Assembly: GCA_900548545.1 (NCBI GenBank)
Contig: URKX01000007.1
Coordinates: forward strand, 5,838-69,837
Length of the DNA stretch: 64,000 bases
Direction: 5' to 3'
DNA from: an uncultured Oscillospiraceae bacterium
GTDB taxonomy: Bacteria > Bacillota > Clostridia > Oscillospirales > Acutalibacteraceae
The notes under the pieces were generated by a model. That model had not been told where the DNA came from. It saw only the letters and a program-made list of their open reading frames with translations, and did not search any database. How positions within the stretch are numbered: the stretch's first letter is position 1; every line of letters starts with the position of its first letter. Positions 38,464 through 47,575 of this stretch are shown piece by piece. A program made the position numbers and the translations under genes.

Positions 38464-38609
38464 GGCTCCCCCTCAAAAAACAAAACTTTTTGGAAAAATC
38501 TTACAATTAGACTCTAGAGCAAAATCAACGACAAAAAATCGCTTAATTTGTATTTTATCATAATTTTTTCTGGGAATCAACTGGTTTATTTTCACTAACT
38601 ATACATTTC

Positions 38610-39012
38610 CAATACGGTCACCTGGACCAAGTGGCCGCTCTAAAGTGGGTGAAGCGCAACAATGCGAACTGCGGAAAAGGCCAGGAGCAGCTTCCCGCCC
38701 AAGTACGCTTTCAGCTCAGTGCTTGACAACTACTTTCTGGATCACACGCCTTCCAAGGGCTACTTTAGCGGACAGTTCAAGGGCATCCCCCTGATGGTGG
38801 GCAACACCGCCGGATGTACCCACCTGGGAGGAAGGGATCCGCCGACAAACTTCGCAAAATCCGGCAATCCCAGCGAGGATGACGTCCCTCAGTGGGATCC
38901 CTACACCAAGGAAAAGCCGGTGAATATGCATTTTGGAGAAACCTCGCGGTGCGAACTCATCGAGGAATCTCCCTTGCGGAAATTTGTAAAAGATGCTATT
39001 TTAGAGATATAA
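38610..39012 (+). pseudogene. Decayed type-B carboxylesterase
   Basis: From 38613 one frame encodes 'YGHLDQVAALKWVKRN', the segment before the nucleophile elbow of type-B esterases, and then breaks. Another frame gives 'NYFLDHTPSKGYFSGQFKG' and 'IPLMVGNTAG', and after an internal deletion 'NFAKSGNPSEDDVPQWDPYT', the family's C-terminal part. The Ser nucleophile region and the N-terminus are gone. It lies right before an intact paralogue at 39063. Confidence 0.8.
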
Positions 39013-39062
39013 GACTGCTATTCATCTTTGACAATTGGCAATTCCATCAGGGAGGAACGAAT

Positions 39063-40475
39063 ATGTTACAATATGTCAGCACAAAGTACGGCCAACTGGA
39101 AGGAACCGTCTCCCCCAGAGGATATACCCTCTTTAAAGGCGTCCCCTACGCTGCCCCGCCTGTGGGGAAGATGCGATGGAAGCCCTCGGTGGATCCAGCG
39201 CCCTGGGATGGTATAAGAGCTTGTGATCAATGGGGTAATGCCTGCTTGCAAGCCGTCACCATGGACGACCCTACAGCGGGATACGGGAAAGAGTTCTATG
39301 CTACGGGAGACTATCCTCCTAGAATGGATGAGGACTGTCTCTATTTGAACATCTGGACTCCGGCCCAGGATCCTGGAGAAAAATTACCAGTGATGATGTG
39401 GATCCACGGAGGGGGTGTGCAAACGGGTTTCAGCCATGAGTTAGAGTTTGACGGGGACGGTTTCTGCCAGCGGGGAGTGATCCTAGTGACGGTAAATTAC
39501 CGGCTGAACATTTTCGGCTACTTCGCCCACCCGGAACTCACTCTGGAAAGCCCACAAGGGGCCAGCGGCAACTATGGCTTGCTGGACCAGATCCAGGCGC
39601 TGCGGTGGATCCACGAAAACATCGCCGCTTTCGGAGGGGATCCGGACCGTGTTACCGTGTTCGGTCAATCTGGTGGCGGCCGATCTACGCAGGCTATCAG
39701 TTGTTCCCCCTTGGCCAAGGGCCTGGCGCACCGTGCCATCGTTCAGTCTGCGGGAGGATTGCAAACTGCCATGGGACGTCTTCCCCGAGAGGAACTGGAA
39801 CGCCGAGGCGTGGATTTCATGAACTACACTGGCTGCCAGAACTTGGCCCAGTTGCGACTGCTTCCTGCCCGGCAGCTTTTAGAGTTGTTCAACCAGTATA
39901 CTCAGCCGGTAAACGGAGACTTCCGAGCCGCTATGCAAAAAGGATTTAACATTAGCACTGATGGCTATGCTTTGCCCCTTTCCATGGAGGATTCCCTCCG
40001 TGAAGGTACTCAGGGCAACTTGGATTACTTGCTTGGCTGTACCACCGGGGATATGGGTTCCATGCTCCAATCCTTGGCTGGATGGGCACAGCTACAAGTT
40101 ACACAAGGAAAAAAACCAGCCTATTTGTATCAGTTTTCCCGCAACTTGCCCACAGATAACCCATCCAACCCAAAGGAGCTGAAGGGGGCTTTCCACTCCT
40201 CAGATCTGTGGTATACTTTCGGCACTTTGGGTCGTTGCTGGCGTCCCATGACACCAGGGGATTACCAACTCAGCCAGACTATGGCGGACGCCTGGGCCAA
40301 TTTCGCCAAAACTGGCAACCCCAACGGAGAGGGTGCGCCCCATTGGGATACCTACAATCCTGCCGCGCCAGCGATGATGGTATTCAATGTGGCAGAGGAG
40401 GGAGGCAGCCACATGACTTCCGCGGACCAAGAAGGTCACCTGGTCCAAGATATCGCACGCATGATGGAAGAGTGA
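39063..40475 (+). CDS. Type-B carboxylesterase, short form
   Basis: 470 residues from ATG 39063 (GGGAGGAACGAAT upstream). Similar to the esterase at 28408-30030: 'FKGVPYAAPPVGKMRWKP', oxyanion 'HGGG' at 115-118, nucleophile Ser203 in 'FGQSGGG', late His in 'AFHSSDLWYTFG'. It is about 70 residues shorter because the cap region between the acidic loop ('CTTGDMGS') and 'PAYLYQFSRN' is reduced, so the active-site pocket may be more open. Possibly functional; no signal peptide. Confidence 0.85.
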   Translation: MLQYVSTKYGQLEGTVSPRGYTLFKGVPYAAPPVGKMRWKPSVDPAPWDGIRACDQWGNACLQAVTMDDPTAGYGKEFYATGDYPPRMDEDCLYLNIWTPAQDPGEKLPVMMWIHGGGVQTGFSHELEFDGDGFCQRGVILVTVNYRLNIFGYFAHPELTLESPQGASGNYGLLDQIQALRWIHENIAAFGGDPDRVTVFGQSGGGRSTQAISCSPLAKGLAHRAIVQSAGGLQTAMGRLPREELERRGVDFMNYTGCQNLAQLRLLPARQLLELFNQYTQPVNGDFRAAMQKGFNISTDGYALPLSMEDSLREGTQGNLDYLLGCTTGDMGSMLQSLAGWAQLQVTQGKKPAYLYQFSRNLPTDNPSNPKELKGAFHSSDLWYTFGTLGRCWRPMTPGDYQLSQTMADAWANFAKTGNPNGEGAPHWDTYNPAAPAMMVFNVAEEGGSHMTSADQEGHLVQDIARMMEE

Positions 40476-40706
40476 GATTCTTTCTCTTCCCGCCTGCTAG
40501 GCTCCGCTCGGGCAGAAGACGGTTGGAATCTCCCAGCACCGCAGGTAACGACGAACCCGGCACTATCTTGCAAAGGCTACAAATGGTATAGCAGGCCAGT
40601 AATATGTACAGACAAACACATGAGGCCATCGTCCGACAGACGAGAGAAACTGCTCCAAATGAACAACATTATAAAAGAGAGATCCAGCGGAGGAGGAAAG
40701 CGTGCA

Positions 40707-41373
40707 GTGCAGGAAAACACACCAAATTCAAAAGCCTCATTGTGAACATGGAAATTCATTGTCCTCATTTTGATCAACCTGACAAACGGTGCGGCGGGGC
40801 AGATGACCTTCCCCCTGGTGGCCAGCTTCGCCCTGGACCTGGGCGCGGAATTGACGGTGGCCTCGTCCATCGCGGGGATCATGTCACTGATTGGAATGTT
40901 CATGTCCCCGGTGGCGGGGGTTTTGTCCGACCGGATGAACCGCAAACGGCTGCTGATGTGCACCGAGCTGTTCTATGCCCTGTTTTTGCTGGGCCACGCC
41001 TTTGCTACCACCATCCCCTTTTTGGTGTTCCTGCGGGCGGGCGCCGGCGTGTTCTTCACCATCAACTCCGTGCTTACCACCGCCTACGCCAGCGAGTTCA
41101 TCCCCCGGGACCGCATGGGGAAGGGCCTGGGTTACTTCGGCTTGGTGATGCCCCTGGCCCAGGCGGTGGGCCCGGCCCTGGGCAACGCTCTGGCGCCCAT
41201 CGGGAGGTAGCTTCTTCATGAAATCTTTCGGTTATGAGGAGATGTTTTTCGGCATGGGCGTGGCAACCTTGTTCATTGGGATGCTCTTCCTGCTGTGGAA
41301 CTATTTGCGGGAGAAAAGGGCAAATCAAAAGCAAAGCGGCTTATTTAACTCCTTGCCAAAACAAAAAAGATAG
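40707..41373 (+). pseudogene. Broken MFS transporter (N-terminal half)
   Basis: A GTG at 40707 with GGAGGAGG upstream starts a frame that meets an in-frame TGA at 40743-40745 and continues 'TWKFIVLILINLTNGAAGQM'. One extra G near 41,201 shifts the frame; the downstream frame resumes with 'SFFMKSFGYEEMFFGMG' and stops at 41373. Only about six membrane spans are present. Nonsense, frameshift and missing C-terminal half show it is dead. Confidence 0.85.
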
Positions 41374-41580
41374 TGTATCCCGAAACAAGCGGTATCTCGA
41401 TGGATAAACAGTATGGTAACCGAACAACAAATGGAGGCGCCACTTATTTTGTCTTATTCTTTTGGAATACTTTTTGTTTTTAGCTTATGTATTGCTGAAA
41501 ACAGTGTATTTTAACTTTTAATTGTCCGTCCAACATTGGAAATACAAATCCCTCCAGAGAATCCATTTCCTTGGGGATAA

Positions 41581-41986
41581 GTGCGATAGGATTCGAACAA
41601 GCAGTCTACAGAATTGAGGGCAAAAGAATAAAACCATACTAATTCTTAGTGTTGGTCACTATTTGACTACTACAGAAAATCTCCCTAACCCACAAATCTG
41701 CCGTTCTACTCCTGGGCACATTGCCTTTTCCGCCGTCATTTTAGACATAAGAAAACCTCCAAAGGAGTTAATCCTTTGGAGGTTTTGGTGCGCCCGACTG
41801 GATTCGAACCAGCGGCCTACAGAGTCGGAGTTATCAGGCCGTCAAGTAAGAAACCTAGGTTTCATGCGGGTTTCAGGTACATCGCACAAAATTAGCACCG
41901 ATTTGCAAAAACAGTGGAAGCCCTTGGCACGCCTAGGCTCCCACGGTTTTTCCGGTTTTTAGGAAATAGTAGTCAAACAGTAGTCA
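41581..41986. other. Attachment-site-like scar B: tRNA-Arg 3' fragment plus a worn copy and arm repeats
   Basis: At 41786-41831 the last 46 nt of tRNA-Arg(CCG) with CCA recur (minus strand), again ending in the anticodon loop. The following 150 nt match those after scar A. Arm motifs lie at 41653-41673 and, inverted, 41967-41986. A mutated tRNA-Arg piece lies just outside at 41584-41617. The rest of 41374-42130 holds no gene. Confidence 0.75.
41752..41786. terminator. tRNA-type terminator, copy 2 of 4
   Basis: Identical stem to 21006-21040 (AAAACCTCCAAAGGA / TCCTTTGGAGGTTTT), abutting the tRNA fragment. Confidence 0.85.
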
Positions 41987-42136
41987 GAAGGTAGGCAGAA
42001 AGAGAAAAGTCACTGGGTGAAAGAGGGGCGAATTTTGGAGAGTTGAATCACAGCCGGTGTTTCATTCCTGATACTTGGTTTTAAAACGCCATATTTTAGA
42101 TTATTGCGGCAAGACGCAAAAATCCAAAATATGACA

Positions 42137-42165
42137 GTTGTAAAATAAACTTACTGGTGCTATAC
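42137..42165 (+). promoter_or_regulatory. Promoter of the AAA/DUF4143 ATPase gene
   Basis: TTGTAA, 17-nt spacer, TATACT: a good sigma-A promoter about 60 nt before the start codon. The region is clearly AT-richer than its surroundings. Confidence 0.6.
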
Positions 42166-42223
42166 TGTTATTGAAGATTTTTGCAGCTATCCGCAAAAAA
42201 GCAAAACGATAGGAGTTTGGAAT

Positions 42224-43477
42224 ATGGAAATCAGACGGGATCGATATTTGAACCTGCTTATCAGCAAGAAGCACAATGGGTTAATTAAGGTTATAACTGG
42301 GATGCGAAGATGCGGAAAGTCTTATCTACTTTTCAATCTTTTCAAAGAACATTTACTCTCAGAAAAAATTGACGAAGATCACATTATTGAAATTGCATTT
42401 GACGCTTTTGAGAATAAACAGTATCGAGACCCCAACAAGCTATACCCTTATCTGAAAGGGCAGATCAGCGACCAGGGGATGTACTATGTGCTTCTGGATG
42501 AAGTACAGTTACTAGATGACTTTGAAGCAATATTAAACAGCCTGACACGGATGAACAACGTGGATGTATATGTAACCGGAAGCAACGCCCGCTTCCTTTC
42601 GAAAGATGTGATTACCGAATTCAGAGGCCGGGGCGATGAAGTGCATATGTATCCTCTGAGTTTTGCGGAATTCATGACAGTCTATCAAGGCACAAAGCAG
42701 GATGGCTGGAACGAGTATATGCTATACGGCGGCCTGCCTCTTGTGTTGAGCTTTCAAACACCCGATCAAAAAATTTCTTTTCTAAAAGCTCTTTTTGAAG
42801 AAACCTATATTTCCGATATTGTCGGAAGGCATAATGTTCGCAACAAGGCAGAACTGGAAGACCTTCTCAACATCCTTTCTTCCGCCATCGGTTCCTTGAC
42901 AAATCCAGAGAAACTTTCCGCAACTTTTAAGACAGTTAAGAAAAAGAAAATAAGCAGCAATACCATCAAAAAATATATTGAGTATCTGTGCGATTCTTTT
43001 CTTATCGAAAGCGCAGTGCGGTATGATGTGAAAGGGAAGAAATATATCGACACCCCCATTAAATACTATTTTACTGACATGGGGCTTCGAAATGCCAGGT
43101 TAAATTTCAGGAAGTTGGAAGAAACGCATACCATGGAAAATATCATCTTCAATGAACTTAAAATCCGTGGATTCAATGTTGACGTGGGCGTTATCACACA
43201 GTATGACCGGAATGAGAAAGGAAACAGCATCCGAAAACAGTTAGAGATTGATTTTGTCTGCAATCAAGGCTCCAAGCGTTACTATATTCAATCGGCGTAT
43301 GCGATTTCAGACCCGGCAAAGCTGGAACAGGAACAGCGCTCTCTCATGATGACAGGGGATTTTTTCAAACGCATCATCATCACGAAAGATACCCCCGCAC
43401 CGCATTATAACGAGAATGGTGTTCTGATTATGAACATCTACGATTTTCTCTTGGATGACAATAGTTTAGAAAACTAA
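42224..43477 (+). CDS. AAA ATPase with C-terminal DUF4143
   Basis: 417 residues. N-terminal AAA_14 domain with Walker A 'GMRRCGKS' (26-33), Walker B 'MYYVLLDEVQLL', sensor 'VYVTGSNARFLS'; C-terminal DUF4143 with 'EIDFVCNQGSKRYYIQSAY', a PD-(D/E)xK-like core (E-I-D...). Such ATPases are widespread in gut bacteria and often mobile; their biochemical role is unclear, possibly nucleic-acid-linked. It is a single gene with its own promoter and lower GC than its neighbours, suggesting separate acquisition. Confidence 0.88.
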   Translation: MEIRRDRYLNLLISKKHNGLIKVITGMRRCGKSYLLFNLFKEHLLSEKIDEDHIIEIAFDAFENKQYRDPNKLYPYLKGQISDQGMYYVLLDEVQLLDDFEAILNSLTRMNNVDVYVTGSNARFLSKDVITEFRGRGDEVHMYPLSFAEFMTVYQGTKQDGWNEYMLYGGLPLVLSFQTPDQKISFLKALFEETYISDIVGRHNVRNKAELEDLLNILSSAIGSLTNPEKLSATFKTVKKKKISSNTIKKYIEYLCDSFLIESAVRYDVKGKKYIDTPIKYYFTDMGLRNARLNFRKLEETHTMENIIFNELKIRGFNVDVGVITQYDRNEKGNSIRKQLEIDFVCNQGSKRYYIQSAYAISDPAKLEQEQRSLMMTGDFFKRIIITKDTPAPHYNENGVLIMNIYDFLLDDNSLEN

Positions 43478-43508
43478 AAATGCGGGATGGTCTTGGGCTG
43501 CTGTTGAC

Positions 43509-43673
43509 TTACAGGGTTGCCGCCATCAGAGAACAGAGGACGAACAGATCCACAAGCAACGCTGGCACCAACGCGAAAGGGATGAGGAGGTAATTCCAGG
43601 AAGAGTACATTACAATGTACTCGTCCCAGTCTTCTAACTCGTGTCTCGGAAATTCCCACCCTCTATAATGAAC
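43509..43673 (-). other. Possible small membrane peptide or gene fragment
   Basis: A 54-codon open frame on the minus strand reads 'RHELEDWDEYIVMYSSWNYL' followed by a hydrophobic segment 'LIPFALVPALLVDLFVLC'. There is no proper start at the beginning (an internal ATG would give 33 residues) and no clear ribosome binding site. It could be the tail of a lost membrane-protein gene. Confidence 0.25.
43603..43622. promoter_or_regulatory. 20-bp palindrome upstream of XRE regulator gene
   Basis: GAGTACATTA/CAATGTACTC is a 20-bp inverted repeat with one central mismatch pair. A TATAAT lies at 43664-43669 and the XRE start at 43703, so the palindrome could be an autoregulatory operator. Confidence 0.45.
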
Positions 43674-43702
43674 CTACAATTTCACAATTGGAGGTTTTGT
43701 TT

Positions 43703-44044
43703 ATGAAGATCAACTACAAAAAACTGGGAAAACGCATTCAGTCCGCCAGGAAAGAGACGGGGCTTTCCCAAGAGCAGCTGGCCGAAGCTATTGGAAAATC
43801 CCCGTCCGCTGTTAGCACCATAGAGACTGGAAAGAGAGGGGCGAGCCTGGAAACATTGGTCCACATCGCCAATGTGCTGCAGGTATCCGCCGACTATTTG
43901 CTGGCCGATCAGCTGCCCCACATCCCCTGGGAGGCCTCCCGGAGATCCCTCCTCTTTTTTCACAACTGTGAGGAATGGGAATTGCTGTTGCTGCAAGAGG
44001 TAGCCCATTGCATCCATGGGGCGCTGCTGCGGCGTTTCCGGTAA
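43703..44044 (+). CDS. XRE-family helix-turn-helix regulator
   Basis: 113 residues from ATG 43703 (GGAGG upstream). The N-terminal HTH_3 domain ('LSQEQLAEAIGKSPSAVSTI') is a lambda-repressor-type DNA-binding domain, followed by a short unassigned tail. It precedes the recombination operon with a terminator in between, and may repress that operon, as phage-type regulators do. Confidence 0.88.
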   Translation: MKINYKKLGKRIQSARKETGLSQEQLAEAIGKSPSAVSTIETGKRGASLETLVHIANVLQVSADYLLADQLPHIPWEASRRSLLFFHNCEEWELLLLQEVAHCIHGALLRRFR

Positions 44045-44060
44045 TTATTTCCTCGTTTTT

Positions 44061-44090
44061 GACCGGGAGTCAAGTTCCTGACTCCCGGTC
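44061..44090 (+). terminator. Terminator after XRE gene
   Basis: Perfect 12-bp stem GACCGGGAGTCA / TGACTCCCGGTC with 6-nt loop and T-rich tail. A TATAAT at 44115-44120 begins the next transcript. Confidence 0.88.
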
Positions 44091-44154
44091 GCTTTTGTTT
44101 TTTGGGGGATTCACTATAATGGGTGATGAGAACCGACAGGAGGTGAGAAGCGCA

Positions 44155-44721
44155 ATGACATCTACGGCGCCGGGAATGTGGGGACAAGAAGCACCATTCG
44201 CACCATTGCTGCAGTTGACAGATTCCGATACAAGGCAGCGGAGGATTGGAAATGTCCGGCAGGAAAGGCCGTCCTCAGCGCACCCTTTTCATGTGGCGGT
44301 GTATATCCGGTATTTCAACCAAACCCGCTACAAAAATTACCTGGAGCTTCACAAAAAGGCCTTTGCCGATTCCATGGCCCGCTGCCCCAACTGGGACTTT
44401 GTGGGTTTCTATATCGATGAGGGTTCCACCGCGCCCCGCATGGAAAGCGCCAAAGCCTGGTCACGGCTGCTGCAGGACTGCCAAGACGGGAAGGTGGACT
44501 TGATCGTCACGCAGAAAACGGGAAATGTATCTCAAAAGCCCTTTGAGGTGTCTTTCTGCGCCAGGCTTTTGGCGGCGCTTCCCCACCCAGTGGGGATCTA
44601 CTTCATTTCTGAGGACATTTTCACGTTGGCCTCTTACTACCAAGAAGACCTACGGGATCCCATCTTCCTGCCGAATCCAGAAGGCCCCACCTTGCCAAGG
44701 GAGGAGCATCATGATGTATGA
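44155..44721 (+). CDS. Serine-recombinase-like protein without catalytic serine
   Basis: 188 residues from ATG 44155 (AGGAGGTGA upstream). Residues 50-165 align with the resolvase catalytic fold of the next protein: 'HVAVYIRYFNQTRYKNYLEL' stands where the recombinase has 'SVAVYARVSTGNVEQTSSYE', and 'GKVDLIVTQKTGNVSQKPFE' where it has 'GKIDLILTKSVSRFARNVVD'. The nucleophile Ser and the SRFAR arginines are replaced, so it cannot cut DNA by the known mechanism. It overlaps the recombinase gene by 11 nt and may act as a partner or directionality factor (inference). Confidence 0.78.
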   Translation: MTSTAPGMWGQEAPFAPLLQLTDSDTRQRRIGNVRQERPSSAHPFHVAVYIRYFNQTRYKNYLELHKKAFADSMARCPNWDFVGFYIDEGSTAPRMESAKAWSRLLQDCQDGKVDLIVTQKTGNVSQKPFEVSFCARLLAALPHPVGIYFISEDIFTLASYYQEDLRDPIFLPNPEGPTLPREEHHDV

Positions 44722-46531
44722 AGCCAAAAAAACCAATGGCCTCTCCCAAAAGGAACGTGTGCGCCGGCGCATTCACACGCCAATCGACCAGGAGAATTAC
44801 ACGTTCTTTCCCGCCAAAGAACCGAGGGATTTCTTTGGGGAAAGTTCCACGCTGTCGGTGGCTGTCTACGCCCGGGTGTCCACCGGGAATGTGGAGCAGA
44901 CCTCCTCCTACGAGCTGCAGAAAAAGTATTACGAGGATTATGTCCGCCGCCACCCCAACTGGACTTTGGCACGCATCTACGCCGATGAAGGAATCAGCGG
45001 CACCTCCTTGGCCCACCGGGAGCAATTCCACCAGATGATTGCGGACTGTAAGGCAGGGAAAATTGACCTCATCCTCACCAAAAGCGTTTCCCGCTTTGCC
45101 AGGAATGTGGTGGACTGCATCAGCACCGTGCGGATGTTGGGGGAACTTTCTTCGCCGGTCGGGGTGTTTTTTGAGAGCGAGTGCATTTTCTCCCTAAAGG
45201 AAGATTCCCAAATGGCCCTGTCCTTCCAGGCTACCATGGCCCAGGAGGAATCCCATACCCGCAGCCGGAGCATGGAGACTTCCCTGCGGATGCGCCTGGA
45301 CGGCGGGCTGCCCCTGACTCCCAAGCTGCTGGGGTATTCCCATGACAGCGAAGGGAACCTGGTGGTAAACCCCCAGGAAGCCCCCACGGTAAAGCTGATT
45401 TTTTACCTGTACCTTTACGGCTATTCCACCAGCGAGATTGCGGAAATCCTCACACGCCAGGGAAGGAAAACATATTTGGGCAATCTTCGGTGGACGTCCA
45501 ACACGGTGGTACAGGTGCTGCGCAACGAGCGCCACTGCGGGGACGTACTCACCCGAAAAACCTTTACCCCCAACTACCTCACCCACAAAGCCAAGAAGAA
45601 TAAAGGCGACCGGCCCCAAAGCCTTTACCGCAACCATCACGAAGCCATTGTCTCTCGGGAGGATTTCATCGCCGTCCAACACCTGCTGGACAATGCCAAA
45701 TACGGCAACAAATCCTTTCTCCCAGAGCTTCGGGTGGTGGATCAAGGGCTGCTGCGGGGCTTCGTGGTGCTCCATCCCCGCTGGGCTGGATTTCGTCCAG
45801 AGGATTACCTGCAAGCGTCCGCTGCTGCCCACGCAGAGGAAGAGGAGAAAGGATCTGCCTCCTCGCCATGGGATGGCTTCGAGAGGACGCGTTCCCAGCT
45901 GTTTTCAGAGGCGCAGCAGGCATCCATAGTTTTCCAGCGGAACAAAGTGCGGCTAAGCGCCGTATGTGTGCGGGATTTGGGGGAGCGCAATAAGGTGGAA
46001 CTGTTGGTAGATCCTCTGCGAAAACTATTGGCCTTGCGCACAGCCCCTTCCTCCAGCCGGAACGCCCTTACCTGCTCTACGCTCTCCAACGGTGTTTACT
46101 ATCCCCGAGAGATGGGCGCCGCCGCGTATTTCTCCACGCTTTTTACTCTGTTGGGCTGGAATATCGAACTCAAGTACCGCGTATCCGGCATTCGCTACCG
46201 TGGGGTGGGAGAGACAGCCTACCTTTTCCGGGCCAGGGACGGGGAGGCATACTTCACCCCTCACTCCATAGAAACCGGTGTGCCGGACGGCTGGGAACCG
46301 CTGCTGCGGTCAGGAAAACAAGTTCGGGGCATCCCGGTAGAGTGGGTTTCCTCCTTTGGGGAGCCTTTTGTCCCAGAAGAACCAGTGGGGAAGGACAGCT
46401 GGAACATGAAAGATCTTGGCCGCCTGCTGGAAACCAGGGAAACACTTCGCACCACCAGCCGGGAAGAGATGGAACGCTATATCCACTCCATGCTGGGGGA
46501 TGCCATGGGAAAGGAAGTTTGGAATGGCTGA
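44711..46531 (+). CDS. Large serine recombinase with unusual C-terminal domain
   Basis: 606 residues from ATG 44711 (GAGGAG upstream). Catalytic domain at about 47-200 with nucleophile Ser57 in 'VAVYARVSTGN' and 'SVSRFARN'; a Recombinase domain follows ('TPKLLGYSHDSEGNLVVNPQ'). The usual zinc ribbon (CxxC pairs) and coiled coil are absent. Instead the last 200 residues carry a domain ('ELLVDPLRKLLALR', 'LLGWNIELKYRVSG') that recurs alone in the next two proteins. It probably performs integration or excision of this element. Confidence 0.88.
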   Translation: MMYEAKKTNGLSQKERVRRRIHTPIDQENYTFFPAKEPRDFFGESSTLSVAVYARVSTGNVEQTSSYELQKKYYEDYVRRHPNWTLARIYADEGISGTSLAHREQFHQMIADCKAGKIDLILTKSVSRFARNVVDCISTVRMLGELSSPVGVFFESECIFSLKEDSQMALSFQATMAQEESHTRSRSMETSLRMRLDGGLPLTPKLLGYSHDSEGNLVVNPQEAPTVKLIFYLYLYGYSTSEIAEILTRQGRKTYLGNLRWTSNTVVQVLRNERHCGDVLTRKTFTPNYLTHKAKKNKGDRPQSLYRNHHEAIVSREDFIAVQHLLDNAKYGNKSFLPELRVVDQGLLRGFVVLHPRWAGFRPEDYLQASAAAHAEEEEKGSASSPWDGFERTRSQLFSEAQQASIVFQRNKVRLSAVCVRDLGERNKVELLVDPLRKLLALRTAPSSSRNALTCSTLSNGVYYPREMGAAAYFSTLFTLLGWNIELKYRVSGIRYRGVGETAYLFRARDGEAYFTPHSIETGVPDGWEPLLRSGKQVRGIPVEWVSSFGEPFVPEEPVGKDSWNMKDLGRLLETRETLRTTSREEMERYIHSMLGDAMGKEVWNG

Positions 46532-47171
46532 CAATACAACCAAAACGATTGAGCAAGCCGGAGACGTGATCCGGTTAGACCACCCCTTTGACTACGAGGG
46601 ATACCAAGTGGTGCGCCAGGAATTTTTCGCCCATGTAAACGAGCCCGCCGTCACCTTTAACAATTACAAATTCTATGGGAACGCAGCCTGCCTGCGGCGC
46701 TTCCCCACCACAGAGTTTGTGCAGGTGCTCATCAACCGGGAGCAGAAACTCCTAGTGCTGCGCCCTTGCGGGGAGGAAGACAGGGACGCCTTCCCTTGGC
46801 GGACGCAGAAATCAAAAAAGCCGAAACAGGCCACCTGCCGCCTGTTCTTCGCCAAGGTGTTTGAGCTGATGGGCTGGAACCCTGCCCACCGTTACCGGTT
46901 GTTGGGAAAGGTGGTGCAAGCCGCGGGGGAACGGCTGCTGGTATTTGACATGACCGCTACGGAAATCTATCAGCGGGTGGGAAAAGATGGGGAAAATCCC
47001 AAGACATCCCGCTCTCCCCTGTTTCCGGCGGAGTGGAAAAATCAGTTTGGCTTGCCCTATTCCCAGCACCAGAGATCCCTGCGGGTGGATTTACTGGATG
47101 GGTACGCCATCTACGGCTTGGCGGAAAATCAGACTCCTGCGGAAAACCAACAGGAGGTGCGGCAGCCGTGA
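46524..47171 (+). CDS. Recombinase-associated protein, accessory domain copy 2
   Basis: 215 residues; ATG 46524 overlaps the recombinase stop by 8 nt. The segments 'EFVQVLINREQKLLVLRPC' and 'ELMGWNPAHRYRLLGKV' match the C-terminal domain of the recombinase and the next protein. No known family recognised by eye. Operon overlap and shared domain suggest it assembles with the recombinase on DNA. Confidence 0.7.
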   Translation: MADNTTKTIEQAGDVIRLDHPFDYEGYQVVRQEFFAHVNEPAVTFNNYKFYGNAACLRRFPTTEFVQVLINREQKLLVLRPCGEEDRDAFPWRTQKSKKPKQATCRLFFAKVFELMGWNPAHRYRLLGKVVQAAGERLLVFDMTATEIYQRVGKDGENPKTSRSPLFPAEWKNQFGLPYSQHQRSLRVDLLDGYAIYGLAENQTPAENQQEVRQP

Positions 47172-47575
47172 CAGAGCAACCTGCGAAAACGGTGGAAATC
47201 ACCATTGACCCTTTGCGAAAAAGGATCCGCATCCACCGGGAGACATTAAAACAGCTTCGCTACCCTGCCTATGTGCAGTTCTTGGTAAACCCTGAGAAAT
47301 CCTACATGGCGGTTCTGGGCTCCGACCGGCCCTTGCGGGGCGGCACGGCAAACCGGCTGCAGATCAGCCCGGATAGCCTTCATAGTACGCAGTCCACAGA
47401 GCTGTACAGCTCTATCCTTTTGGAAAGCCTTTCTCCTCTCCTGGGGGGCATGAATCCGGCTTACAACTACCGCCTGTCCGGGGAAGTGGACGTGGAAAAC
47501 AGGGTGGCTTATTTTTCACTTAAGCAGATACAGCCCGTGGCTCACAGGAGGCATCATGGAAGCAAAGAAGTTTGA
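47168..47575 (+). CDS. Recombinase-associated protein, accessory domain copy 3
   Basis: 135 residues from GTG 47168 (AGGAGGTG upstream), overlapping the previous stop (GTGA). It consists almost only of the shared domain: 'ITIDPLRKRIRIHRETL', 'AYVQFLVNPEKSYMAVLG', 'GGMNPAYNYRLSGEV'. The 'DPLRK' segment is identical to one in the recombinase C-terminus. Unknown function; likely a subunit of the same complex. Confidence 0.68.
   Translation: MTEQPAKTVEITIDPLRKRIRIHRETLKQLRYPAYVQFLVNPEKSYMAVLGSDRPLRGGTANRLQISPDSLHSTQSTELYSSILLESLSPLLGGMNPAYNYRLSGEVDVENRVAYFSLKQIQPVAHRRHHGSKEV

Noticed and set aside
41581..41617. Functional tRNA at the worn scar
   Set aside because: Only a mutated T-arm and part of the anticodon arm are present; no acceptor stem can form.
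42224..43477. DUF4143 ATPase as part of a toxin-antitoxin or defence pair
   Set aside because: It stands alone with its own promoter and no partner gene; nothing in the sequence supports a specific role.
44155..44721. Active second recombinase
   Set aside because: The nucleophile Ser and the SRFAR arginines are replaced, so it is described as a recombinase-like protein only.
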